Below are positions 1-8,698 of a stretch of 64,000 nucleotides of DNA, piece after piece. Made by a program: the position numbers and the translations under genes. The notes under the pieces are model-generated. The model ran no database searches, was not told the origin of the DNA, and was given only the letters and a program-made list of their open reading frames with translations. The stretch spans positions 1 to 64,000 of the forward strand of contig JABIDL010000040.1 of assembly GCA_018651745.1 (NCBI GenBank), written 5' to 3'. Source of the DNA: Candidatus Neomarinimicrobiota bacterium. GTDB taxonomy: Bacteria; Fidelibacterota; Marinisomatia; Marinisomatales; TCS55. Positions within the stretch are counted from its first letter, which is position 1. Every line of letters begins with the position of its first letter.

Positions 1-2631
1 CCGCTCATCAACAGCAAAGGGCAACATACCAGTGCATTATTCGGTTTTTTAAATCAAGTATTCCGTTTGCTTAAAGTTGAGAATCCGGACTACCTCGTAG
101 CAGCTTTTGATGCGAAAGAAAAAACGTTTCGTCATAAAAAATACCCTGAATACAAAGCAACTCGGGAAAAAATGCCCGACGAAATACAATCCCAATTGGA
201 GTACCTATGGGAATTACTCGACGTGTTAAATATCCCGCGTATCGTAAAACCGGGTTTTGAGGCGGATGATATTATTGGCACTCTTACAAAAAAAGGGGAA
301 GAAGCAGGACTCGATGTGTATATCGTTAGCGGTGATAAAGATTTTATGCAGCTCATCAATGAACATGTTTTTTTGTATGCTCCTTCTGGCCGTCGCGGTG
401 AAATCAAGATTTACGATCCACAGAGCGTCGAAGAGAAATGGGGTATTCCGCCAGAAAAAATGATTGATATGCTCGGTCTAATGGGCGACTCTTCGGACAA
501 TGTTCCCGGTGTTTCAGGCGTGGGAAAAAAATCAGCTCAAAAATTATTAATGGAATATGGATCACTAGAAGCTGCACTCGAGAATGCAGAAAATGTTTCT
601 AACAAACGCGTCCGAAACGGGCTTCTAGAAGGGCGTGAAAATGCAATTTTAAGCAAAGATCTCGTCACCATTGTTACGGATATGGATATTGATTCGAACA
701 TGGATTTATTTAAACGTAAACAACCGGATGGCGAGGCAGTAAAAAATCTTTTTAAGGAACTCGAATTCCACGCATTGTTGAATCAGGTGCAAGGAATAAA
801 GGAAGCAACAGCACCCACTGCTGAAGAGTCAAATAAATCTTATGCAACAATTTTAACCAATGAACAACTTGAAGCATTGGGAAAAAAACTTCGGTCGGCG
901 AAATTAATTTCGATTGATCTCGAAACAAATTCTCTTATCCCCATGAAAGCTGAAATTGTTGGACTCAGTTTTTCAATTAAAGCGGATTCCGGTTGGTACA
1001 TTCCTATTGGCTATAAAGAAAAGGAAAAGTCGAATTTTGGCAATGATGATCTCGAAGAAGTTTTGAAAGTGCTTACTCCTGTTTTAGAAGATGGTTCCAT
1101 TGCAAAAACGGGACAAAATATCAAATTTGATACATTAATTCTTCGCAATCATGGCGTGCAAGTTCAAGGCATCCAATTCGATACAATGATTGCCGCCCAT
1201 CTTATAAAACCCGAACTTCGATCTTACAAACTTGATAACCTCAGTCTGGAATATCTGAATTATAGAATGGTGCCTATTGAAGATTTAATTGGAACGGGCA
1301 GAAAGCAGATTTCTATGTTTGAGGTAGCATTGGAAAAAACATCATTTTATGCCGCAGAAGATGCAGAAATCGTATTCCGGCTTACCGAAATATTTCAGAA
1401 AAAATTAAAAGAGGTGAAATTAGAAAACTTTTTTCATTCTGTAGAATTACCACTCATTCCGGTGCTCACGCAAATGGAATACGACGGTGTATTTGTGGAT
1501 GGGAAACATTTGAAATCTATGTCAAAGGAAATGGGCAAGAAAATTGATAATCTTGTTGCCGATATTCAAAAAGAAGCCGGAACCGAATTCAACGTGAATT
1601 CCACGCAACAGTTGGGGCAAATTCTGTTTGATATCTTGGGACTCAAACAAATTCAAAAACGGTCAACGGCCGAGCGAGTTTTGGAACACCTTAAACAAGA
1701 TCATCCTCTTCCCGGTTTGGTTCTTGAATATCGTAAACTGAATAAATTGCGAAGCACCTATATAGATGCTCTTCCGGAATTGATTCATGAAAAAACAGGA
1801 AGAATTCACAGTACTTTTAGCCAAACAGTTGCTGCCACAGGACGATTATCGAGCCGTGATCCAAATTTTCAAAACATCCCCATTCGGACAGAAGAAGGCC
1901 GAGAAATTCGCAAAGCATTTCGAGCAGAAAAAAAAGGGTGGCGAATCGTTTCCTGCGATTATTCCCAAATCGAACTCAGGATTTTGGCACACCTCAGTAA
2001 AGATCCTTCGCTTATCGATGGTTTTCAAAAAGGGGAAGACATTCATTCCAGAACTGCATCTGATATTTTTGGTGTAAAAATTGATGATGTTCTTCCGGAA
2101 ATGAGGCGGTCAGCTAAAATCGTAAATTTTGGTTTGATTTACGGAGCAGGACCTTTTAGAATGAGCCAAGAACTCGGTGTGCCGAGGAACGAAGCGCAGG
2201 CGATCATTGATGCATATTTCACCCAGTACGCTGGAATAAAAAATTATATTGAATCAACGTTGGATTATGCGCGAGAAAATAAATATGTAGAAACGATGCT
2301 TGGAAGACGTCGCCCGGTTTGGGACATTGATAGCAATAATCATATGCATCGAGAGGCGGCAAAACGAATGGCAATTAATATGCCGATTCAAGGAACCAAC
2401 GCGGAAATGATTAAACTGGCGATGATTGCAATTCATCATAAACTCAAAGAAAAGAAGATGGAGTCAAAAATGGTTATCCAGATTCATGATGAACTCATGT
2501 TTGAAGCTCCCAAAGCAGAAGTGGATGATTTGATTGGTATGGTTGTGGAAGAAATGGTGAATGCGCTCCTTTTGGATATTCCAATTGTAGTAGATTCAGG
2601 AGTGGGAGACTCGTGGTTTGAAGCACATTAA
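1..2631 (+). CDS. polA: DNA polymerase I (5' end outside the window)
   Basis: Replicative gap-filling and repair polymerase. The frame is open from base 1, so the start codon lies upstream and the TTG at 67 is not the real start. The 5'-nuclease domain shows FEADDIIGTL, SGDKDFMQL and the GDSSDNVPGVSGVGKK helix-hairpin-helix. The 3'-5' exonuclease domain keeps DLETNS (around window residue 306), GQNIKFD and YAAEDAE, so proofreading looks intact, unlike in Taq-type enzymes. Polymerase motifs A (DYSQIELR, about 653), B (RRSAKIVNFGLIYG, about 702) and C (IHDE, about 828) are complete. The visible 876 residues compare with about 930 in E. coli, so roughly 50 N-terminal residues or fewer are missing. 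Confidence 0.97.
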   Translation, partial: PLINSKGQHTSALFGFLNQVFRLLKVENPDYLVAAFDAKEKTFRHKKYPEYKATREKMPDEIQSQLEYLWELLDVLNIPRIVKPGFEADDIIGTLTKKGEEAGLDVYIVSGDKDFMQLINEHVFLYAPSGRRGEIKIYDPQSVEEKWGIPPEKMIDMLGLMGDSSDNVPGVSGVGKKSAQKLLMEYGSLEAALENAENVSNKRVRNGLLEGRENAILSKDLVTIVTDMDIDSNMDLFKRKQPDGEAVKNLFKELEFHALLNQVQGIKEATAPTAEESNKSYATILTNEQLEALGKKLRSAKLISIDLETNSLIPMKAEIVGLSFSIKADSGWYIPIGYKEKEKSNFGNDDLEEVLKVLTPVLEDGSIAKTGQNIKFDTLILRNHGVQVQGIQFDTMIAAHLIKPELRSYKLDNLSLEYLNYRMVPIEDLIGTGRKQISMFEVALEKTSFYAAEDAEIVFRLTEIFQKKLKEVKLENFFHSVELPLIPVLTQMEYDGVFVDGKHLKSMSKEMGKKIDNLVADIQKEAGTEFNVNSTQQLGQILFDILGLKQIQKRSTAERVLEHLKQDHPLPGLVLEYRKLNKLRSTYIDALPELIHEKTGRIHSTFSQTVAATGRLSSRDPNFQNIPIRTEEGREIRKAFRAEKKGWRIVSCDYSQIELRILAHLSKDPSLIDGFQKGEDIHSRTASDIFGVKIDDVLPEMRRSAKIVNFGLIYGAGPFRMSQELGVPRNEAQAIIDAYFTQYAGIKNYIESTLDYARENKYVETMLGRRRPVWDIDSNNHMHREAAKRMAINMPIQGTNAEMIKLAMIAIHHKLKEKKMESKMVIQIHDELMFEAPKAEVDDLIGMVVEEMVNALLLDIPIVVDSGVGDSWFEAH

Positions 2632-2759
2632 TTGGATTAGGAATTAGAAATCGGAATCGGAAAAATTGTTTAGTTATATTGTATTACTAAAAATTTCCAA
2701 CACATAAAATGATTGAAGAAAAAAATAGTATCAACTCTGTTCACTCCGTGGCTTAAAAA

Positions 2760-3686
2760 ATGGAAGCAAGTATATCACTCAAAAAAGTTGGAAAAACTAT
2801 CGGTGACAGAACCGTATTAGCCGGGCTAACCTTTGGAATAGAAAAAGGAACCATAGTTGCAATTATTGGTGACAATGAATCCGGTAAAAGTACATTATTG
2901 AAAATTTTATCAGGTTTAGATAATCCCGAATTTGGGTCGGTTTTTATTCACGGGTTGGACGCAAAAAATCGCCGTGAAGAAACGCGCATGATGCTGGGTT
3001 TTGTTCCGCACGAAATTGATTTGGATCCTTGGCTCACTTTAGAAGAGAATATCCGATTTTCCGGTCTCTTATTTGGTGCAGATAATGACAAAATTACCCA
3101 TCAAATTTCCGTGTATTCCCGAGCATTGAATCTTACTGATTTTCTACACAATCCGGCGTCAAAAGTATCGCCAGGAATTCAGAAAAAAACGATGTTAGTT
3201 CGAGCACTTGCTCATGATCCAACTGTATTAATCCTTGATGAACCTACAACATTTATGGATACACGCGGAAAGCGGGAAACTTGGAACCTGCTTCGAGAAT
3301 TTCGAAAAAAGAAAACTGTTTTATATGTTAGTCAATCTTTGGAAGAAGTTGAAGCGGCTCATGATCGGATTATTATGTTAGAGAACGGACGGGTTCTTTT
3401 GGATGGTAGCTTAGAAAAACTGCTTGAGAGTACGTTTGAATACCACCAGTTTGGTATCGAATTTGAACAATTAACAGATCAATTATACATTCTTCTTTCA
3501 ACCGAATCTAAAGTTATTAACCCAAGTAGAACCGAAAATGTATTTCAGTTTTATGGTCGATCAAGGAGCGTATTTTTTGATATTATTCGACTTGCGGCAG
3601 AAAATGTTATGACGGATGTAACCATTAAAAAACTTGGGTTACGGGATTTACTTGATTTTCAATTCACCCGCGATGAAATAGAATGA
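2760..3686 (+). CDS. ABC transporter ATP-binding protein with divergent Q-loop, signature and H-loop
   Basis: Nucleotide-binding subunit of an ABC-2 type exporter; it would energise the permease encoded by the next gene, with which it overlaps by four bases (ATGA). Walker A is GDNESGKST (residues 37-45) and Walker B is VLILDE (156-161) with the catalytic glutamate present. Three coupling motifs are unusual: the Q-loop position is His (VPHE, H84), the signature reads VSPGIQ instead of LSGGQ (136-141), and the H-loop position is Gln (VSQSLEE, Q192). About 90 C-terminal residues follow the NBD, as in CcmA/drug-exporter type ATPases. The substrate cannot be told from sequence. Confidence 0.88.
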   Translation: MEASISLKKVGKTIGDRTVLAGLTFGIEKGTIVAIIGDNESGKSTLLKILSGLDNPEFGSVFIHGLDAKNRREETRMMLGFVPHEIDLDPWLTLEENIRFSGLLFGADNDKITHQISVYSRALNLTDFLHNPASKVSPGIQKKTMLVRALAHDPTVLILDEPTTFMDTRGKRETWNLLREFRKKKTVLYVSQSLEEVEAAHDRIIMLENGRVLLDGSLEKLLESTFEYHQFGIEFEQLTDQLYILLSTESKVINPSRTENVFQFYGRSRSVFFDIIRLAAENVMTDVTIKKLGLRDLLDFQFTRDEIE

Positions 3687-4432
3687 TTGTTGCACTTTTC
3701 AAACGAAGATGGTGGCTAATTCAAAATCGTCTTTTTTCGACCATCGGTTTTTCCCTGATGTTTCCCATATTATTATATGTTATGATTTTTATGGTGCTCA
3801 ATACAATTATCCGGGAAAGTGGAAACCACGTTCCGTACGGCGAGTGGGTTTTTCCGGGATTTGTAGTACTGAGTGGTTCCTTCGTGATTATGCCGATATT
3901 ATTTCGAGATTTCTTTGACCTACGCATTCATGGCAGAGTCCTATTGAATTTGACATTATCACCCAGTTCCAAAACAGGATTGGTGACAGGCCTCATCCTT
4001 ACGAGTCTTGCAGAATCAATTCTTTTTTCCGTCGTAGCGGTAGGCGTTTTATTGACATTGTTGCAAACTTCGTTTGGTTTGATGGATTATCTCATAATGA
4101 TTGCGTTTTCATGTGTGTTCAATTTTGTATTGGCTAATTCAATCGTTACACTATCTTTGCTTATTAATCGAACGTCATTATTCATGTTATCTATTTTAGC
4201 GCTTTTTATTTTAATTACATTCGGATCTGGGCTCTTGTTCGAATTAGGATTTTATCCTGATTCCGTGGGTCAAATTTTGAAATTCATTCCGACTTCAGTG
4301 ATTGTCCAATGTTTTCATTCCATTTTATTTTTACATCATATTGATTGGCTACTTCTATTCGGCCCAATTATTGTAGCAGGATTTTGGACTTTGCTCAACG
4401 GGTTCATTCTCAAACGAACATTAAACCAATGA
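3683..4432 (+). CDS. ABC-2 type transporter permease
   Basis: Integral membrane subunit of the exporter, 249 residues with about six hydrophobic segments. It has the ABC-2 layout: a short N-terminal cytoplasmic stretch, a first helix near residues 20-40, a loop with GEWVFPGFVVLSG, and a cytoplasmic coupling region (FRDFFDLRIHGRVLLNLTLSPSS). Its start overlaps the ATPase stop by four bases and its stop overlaps the next start by four, so the genes are translationally coupled. I see nothing that identifies the exported compound. Confidence 0.85.
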   Translation: MIVALFKRRWWLIQNRLFSTIGFSLMFPILLYVMIFMVLNTIIRESGNHVPYGEWVFPGFVVLSGSFVIMPILFRDFFDLRIHGRVLLNLTLSPSSKTGLVTGLILTSLAESILFSVVAVGVLLTLLQTSFGLMDYLIMIAFSCVFNFVLANSIVTLSLLINRTSLFMLSILALFILITFGSGLLFELGFYPDSVGQILKFIPTSVIVQCFHSILFLHHIDWLLLFGPIIVAGFWTLLNGFILKRTLNQ

Positions 4433-4890
4433 AGGCATACCTTTCAGGCGGGATGGAGCATGCTGTCGACGATGGTGCGGACTGGCGAAGAGATATGACG
4501 AAATGGCTCGCGGAAAATTTGGGGCACGATGTCGTGGACCCTGTGGTGGAGTCCGCGAAAATAGTGACGGAACATGATGCAGAAGATTATAGGGATTGGA
4601 AAATTTCCGACTCGAAAAAATATAAACACTTCATCCGCAAATTGATCGCGAGAGATATTCGTGGAGTCATTGAGGAGTCAGATTATGTCATTTGCCTTTG
4701 GGATGAATCTGTGATGAAAGGCGGTGGCACGCACGGTGAAGTGACACTTGCGTATCATTTTGGCATTCCGGTTTATCTCATCAATACAATTCCGATGGAA
4801 GATTTGAGCGGCTGGATCTTTTCCTGCAGTACCGAAGTTTTCAACTCATTTGATGCACTAAAAATCCACCTTGAAAAAACCTACCATTGA
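4429..4890 (+). CDS. Nucleoside 2-deoxyribosyltransferase-like protein
   Basis: 153-residue protein starting MKAYLSGGME, matching the N-terminal strand and loop of the nucleoside 2-deoxyribosyltransferase superfamily (normally YLAGPF/YLSGPM). Later it has DPV, a RDI.GVIEESDYVICLWDE segment and GGGTHGEVTLAYHFGIPVYLI, the helix that carries the catalytic Glu in the family (GTHGE/GTAxE type). The reading frame is open further upstream, but the ATG at 4429 overlaps the permease stop as ATGA and begins exactly at the conserved strand. It may act in nucleotide salvage or hydrolyse N-glycosidic bonds; the substrate is unknown. Confidence 0.7.
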   Translation: MKAYLSGGMEHAVDDGADWRRDMTKWLAENLGHDVVDPVVESAKIVTEHDAEDYRDWKISDSKKYKHFIRKLIARDIRGVIEESDYVICLWDESVMKGGGTHGEVTLAYHFGIPVYLINTIPMEDLSGWIFSCSTEVFNSFDALKIHLEKTYH

Positions 4891-4894
4891 GAAA

Positions 4895-6010
4895 ATGACC
4901 ATCGGACCCAAAGCAATTATTCACCTCGATCGACTGGTCCATAATTACCAAATTGTGAAAGAATACATAGGCGGGCGCAGAATTATGGCGGTAGTAAAAG
5001 CAAACGCGTATGGGCATGGTGCGGTGGAATGCGCCAAGGCGCTGGCAAGTGATGGCTGTGATTCTTTTGCCGTCTTCACATTCGAGGAAGCGATTGAACT
5101 TCGGGATGCAAAAATTACGGATGATATTTTCGTATTCAGCCGATTGCATTCGGATTTTCTAGCAGAAGCGGTTGATAGAAAAATCACCTTAAATATATCG
5201 CACTCCGATGATTTGGATACTGTAATTGGCTTCCACGCCGAAAATGGCGAATCGCCGAAAGTGCATCTCAAAGTGGATACCGGAATGACGCGCCTTGGAA
5301 TCGCGATGGAGGAAGCGGAACCTATTCTGAAAAAAATGAAGAAAGCAAACGGGATTCAATGTGAGGGAATTTACAGTCATTATGCTACTGCCGATGAAGG
5401 CGACCTTGGGTATGCTAAGGATCAGTTACACCAATTCAATTCTATTTTGGGGATGGCGGAAAAGCTTGGACTAAAATTCAAGATAAAACATTTTTCCAAC
5501 AGCGGTTCGGTACTGAATCTTCCGAAATCCGGTTTTGACCTAGTCCGCGTCGGGATGCTTCTGTACGGCGCATTTCCTTCGGATGAAGTGCCGGCTGATA
5601 TTGACATTAAACCCGTCATGGAATTTCGCGGGTCGATTGTGCAGGTACGCTGCGTGTCCGCCGGAACACAAGTGTCTTACGGCGGCGTATGGTCTGCGGA
5701 AAAGGATACGAATATCGGTGTTATTCAAACCGGTTTTGCCGACGGATTCCCGCGTCCGTGGTACGATGGCGGCAGTGTTTCGTATCATGGAAAACGATAT
5801 CCAATCGCAGGGCGTATTTGCATGGATCAACTTATGGTGGATTTTGAAAATGATGATGTGAAAGTTGGAGAAGATGTCCTATTTTTTGGAGAGAATAAAA
5901 CAGATTCAATTCGCGTGGAAGAGATCGCAACGGCGATTGAGTCAACGCCCTATGTACTGCTCACTGCCATACAGGGCAGGACAGAACGGAATTACTCCCG
6001 ATCAAATTAA
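4895..6010 (+). CDS. alr: Alanine racemase
   Basis: PLP enzyme interconverting L- and D-alanine for peptidoglycan. The PLP lysine is in AVVKANAYGHG (K35) and the second catalytic base, the tyrosine, is in VSYGG (Y262); GRICMDQLMVD near the C-terminus is also typical. At 371 residues the length is normal. I chose the ATG at 4895, four bases after the previous stop, over the TTG at 4871, which would overlap the upstream gene by 20 bases and add eight residues before the first conserved strand. It is probably co-transcribed with the genes before it. Confidence 0.95.
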   Translation: MTIGPKAIIHLDRLVHNYQIVKEYIGGRRIMAVVKANAYGHGAVECAKALASDGCDSFAVFTFEEAIELRDAKITDDIFVFSRLHSDFLAEAVDRKITLNISHSDDLDTVIGFHAENGESPKVHLKVDTGMTRLGIAMEEAEPILKKMKKANGIQCEGIYSHYATADEGDLGYAKDQLHQFNSILGMAEKLGLKFKIKHFSNSGSVLNLPKSGFDLVRVGMLLYGAFPSDEVPADIDIKPVMEFRGSIVQVRCVSAGTQVSYGGVWSAEKDTNIGVIQTGFADGFPRPWYDGGSVSYHGKRYPIAGRICMDQLMVDFENDDVKVGEDVLFFGENKTDSIRVEEIATAIESTPYVLLTAIQGRTERNYSRSN

Positions 6011-6029
6011 ATAAATTAAAGAGATTAAA

Positions 6030-7643
6030 ATGAAAAAAAATATAACATTTAATGACCTTGGCTTGTCTGGCAAAATACTGTCAGCAGTAAATAAAAAGGG
6101 TTTTGAAGAGCCGACAGAAATTCAGGCGCTCACCATTCCCCTTATGCTGAAGAATGATTCAAATATCATTGCGCAGGCTCAAACAGGAACGGGAAAAACA
6201 GCAGCGTTTGGTCTTCCTTTAATTGAAATGATACGTGCGGATATCAAGGATGTGCAGGCTCTGATATTGGTGCCGACACGAGAATTGGCCATCCAGGTTT
6301 CGGAAGAAATATCTTCGCTAAAAGGCGAAAAGGATATCAAAACGGTGCCTATTTACGGTGGACAATCCATTGATCAACAATTACGGAGGTTAAAGAAAGG
6401 TGTCCATATTGTTGTCGGTTCGCCGGGGAGAGTGATAGACCATCTTAAGAGGAGAACGCTTAAGTTGGACAAAATCGAGCATCTCATTTTGGATGAGGCG
6501 GATGAAATGTTGAATATGGGGTTTATTGACGATATGGAAGAAATATTTGAATACACAAATCCTGACAAAAAGACATTATTATTTTCTGCAACTATGCCGA
6601 ATAGAATTAAGAGTCTTGCCAAAAAATATATGGATGGTTATGAATTGTTAACTGCAAAAAAAGTGCAGCTGACAACCGATCTCACCGAGCAAATTTATTT
6701 TGAAGTAAGAGTGGCCGATAAATTTGGCGCACTATGCAGAATTATTGATATTGAAGATAATTTTTATGGACTTGTATTTTGTAGGACCAAAATAAATGTG
6801 GATAAAATCGCAACCCATTTAGCGGATAGAGGATATGATTCTGAAGCCATTCACGGAGATATTTCCCAGCCGCAGCGGGAGCGAACATTGAACAAATTTA
6901 AGAGCAAAAAAATCAATATTCTTGTTGCCACCGATGTTGCCGCAAGAGGAATTGATGTAAACGATTTAACGCATGTTATTAATTATTCGCTTCCGCAGGA
7001 TCCGGAGGCTTATGTCCATCGAATCGGCCGGACAGGGAGAGCCGGAAAAGAAGGCACTGCCATTACATTTATTACACCGAATGAATATTCAAGGCTGATG
7101 TTTATCCAGCGGAAGGCTGGTTCGGATATCAAAAAATCTGCCATTCCTGGAGTTGAAGATATCATCAATGCCAAAAGGAAAAAGATTGATGAAAATTTGG
7201 CTTCTATTAATAAAGAAACCATTCATGCAGATTATTACAATTGGGCAAAAGAGCTACTCGGCGAAAATAACCATACAGAAATTTTAGCCGCTGTTTTGAA
7301 TTATAGTTTTGAAGAATCATTAAACCCTAAATCATATGGTGATATTGCAGATTTGAATACGAAAAGAAAAAATCTGGATCAGCAGGGAAAAACCAGACTT
7401 TTTGTCGCCATGGGAAAGAAAGATAAAATTAACGCAAAAAAGCTGGTGGATTTGGTATTGAGTAAAGTGTCCATGAAAGCGAAGGATATAAGCGATATTC
7501 AAATTATGGATTCATTTTCGTTTATGACCGTCCCGTTTGAAATGGCCGAAAAAATCGTTGTCAGTTTTAAAAAGAAAAGAGGAAGACCGCTTATTTCTCA
7601 TGTTAAAAAATCAAAGAAAAAGAAGAGAAAGAAGAAGAGATGA
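6030..7643 (+). CDS. deaD: DEAD-box RNA helicase, DeaD/CsdA-like
   Basis: ATP-dependent RNA helicase for ribosome assembly or cold-shock RNA remodelling. It opens with a Q motif (FNDLGLSGKIL...PTEIQ), followed by AQTGTGKT (motif I), PTRELA (Ia), DEADEM (II), SAT (III), VFCRTK (IV), ATDVAARGIDV (V) and HRIGRTGRAGK (VI). The C-terminal part around residues 455-525 (TRLFVAMGKKDKINAKKLVDL, then VPFEMAEKIV) looks like a DbpA-type RNA-binding domain. The protein ends in a Lys/Arg-only tail of about 15 residues. A weak Shine-Dalgarno (AAAGAGA) precedes the ATG. Confidence 0.95.
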   Translation: MKKNITFNDLGLSGKILSAVNKKGFEEPTEIQALTIPLMLKNDSNIIAQAQTGTGKTAAFGLPLIEMIRADIKDVQALILVPTRELAIQVSEEISSLKGEKDIKTVPIYGGQSIDQQLRRLKKGVHIVVGSPGRVIDHLKRRTLKLDKIEHLILDEADEMLNMGFIDDMEEIFEYTNPDKKTLLFSATMPNRIKSLAKKYMDGYELLTAKKVQLTTDLTEQIYFEVRVADKFGALCRIIDIEDNFYGLVFCRTKINVDKIATHLADRGYDSEAIHGDISQPQRERTLNKFKSKKINILVATDVAARGIDVNDLTHVINYSLPQDPEAYVHRIGRTGRAGKEGTAITFITPNEYSRLMFIQRKAGSDIKKSAIPGVEDIINAKRKKIDENLASINKETIHADYYNWAKELLGENNHTEILAAVLNYSFEESLNPKSYGDIADLNTKRKNLDQQGKTRLFVAMGKKDKINAKKLVDLVLSKVSMKAKDISDIQIMDSFSFMTVPFEMAEKIVVSFKKKRGRPLISHVKKSKKKKRKKKR

Positions 7644-7710
7644 ATTTTATAAGGATTTGATCCTCTGAATTTAATCGTTAAAACGGTTACCTTTTTCCCA
7701 GCATTTACAA

Positions 7711-7728
7711 TGCGGGCTTTTGCCCGGG
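7711..7728. terminator. Weak hairpin between convergent genes
   Basis: CGGGC and GCCCG form a 5-bp stem with a four-base loop (7713-7726) between the convergent deaD and GFA-family genes. There is no T-tract right after it on either strand, so a terminator role is only a guess from position. Confidence 0.25.
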
Positions 7729-7767
7729 ATTAATCAAAACCAAACGATGAGTAACCGATTTACTGGT

Positions 7768-8175
7768 TTATTCGATTGGCTCCGCATTCTGACTCCACTC
7801 AGAAAAATGAGGAAGATCGTCATCCATCGAAATCCACTTTATCCGTTTCCGATCCCAGATATGCTTTTTGGGTGAGACTGAATCGGGATCGTCCAGCGTT
7901 CCGGCGCTAATATCTATGGTATCTGATTTCAGGGGATTGTAGGTAATGGAAGATCCGCAGTTATCACAAAATCCGCGATCCACTTTTTCATTTGTATTGT
8001 GAGTTTTCAAATTTCCAGAAATAATAAAAAATGAAGATTTTTTAACAACTACCCACGTGGTGAACGGCCCGCCAACTGATCGTTTGCAGTTGCCGCAATG
8101 GCAGTGAACAACTGTCATGGGATCACCAGATATTTCGTACTTGATTTTACCGCAATAGCATTTTCCTGTTAGCAT
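7768..8175 (-). CDS. GFA/CENP-V family zinc protein
   Basis: 135-residue protein of the glutathione-dependent formaldehyde-activating enzyme (GFA/CENP-V) fold. The zinc-ligand pattern is clear: C6-x-C8, then HCHCGNC (C25, C27, C30), then FCDNC (C70, C73). The WDRKRIKW motif near the C-terminus is also typical. Most members are of unknown function, and the family name should not be read as proven formaldehyde chemistry. It is monocistronic, on the minus strand, convergent with deaD. Confidence 0.85.
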   Translation of the reverse strand: MLTGKCYCGKIKYEISGDPMTVVHCHCGNCKRSVGGPFTTWVVVKKSSFFIISGNLKTHNTNEKVDRGFCDNCGSSITYNPLKSDTIDISAGTLDDPDSVSPKKHIWDRKRIKWISMDDDLPHFSEWSQNAEPIE

Positions 8176-8368
8176 AATCTAATTCCTATAAATTTCTTTG
8201 TACTTGTATTTTGCGGGACGCAAAGTTTCCATTCAACTTAATCCCCTTTGGATTTATCCACATTGGAAAAAAAAGGAACTAGATCCAAGTCTATATACTT
8301 GGGATGAAGAAACAATTGGAAACAAAATGTAAAAATATTAATCTCTATGTCTCGGTGGTGAAAAATCT

Positions 8369-8695
8369 TTAATCCGCATCCTCATCCGGTTTCCTAACCC
8401 AAGAACGTCTATCGTTGAAAATCTTTTTTTTCATTTTCGCCCAATCTTGAATTAATTCCTTCATTGTATTAGTTTTTTTCGGGTCATTAGGAAAAGCAGT
8501 TTCAATCATATTAAGCATTGAATTTTTTCGGGAATCTATTTCGCCTAATTCTATAATTTCTTCCTGTGCCCATCCTTTTTTTTCTGATTGAACTATTTCT
8601 TTTTCTTCTTCTACAACTTTAGTTTGTTCTTGGTTGCTTATGAGAAAGGAAACAATCAAAACTATTACGATAACTACGATAATTAATGGATACAT
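8369..8695 (-). CDS. Small membrane-anchored protein of unknown function
   Basis: 108 residues. Residues 2-20 form one strongly hydrophobic helix (PLIIVVIVIVLIVSFLIS), followed by a Glu/Lys-rich, probably coiled stretch and a basic segment (MKKKIFNDRRSW). I do not recognise a family. Its start lies three bases after the stop of the DASS carrier gene, so the two are almost certainly one transcript and it could be an accessory subunit of the carrier; that is inference from position only. Confidence 0.65.
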   Translation of the reverse strand: MYPLIIVVIVIVLIVSFLISNQEQTKVVEEEKEIVQSEKKGWAQEEIIELGEIDSRKNSMLNMIETAFPNDPKKTNTMKELIQDWAKMKKKIFNDRRSWVRKPDEDAD

Positions 8696-8698
8696 ATT

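Noticed and set aside
2635-2759. Spacer between polA and the ABC gene with GTTCACTCCGTGG, similar to a common dispersed repeat text
   Set aside because: The match is short and from memory only; there is no inverted arm and no second copy in the window.
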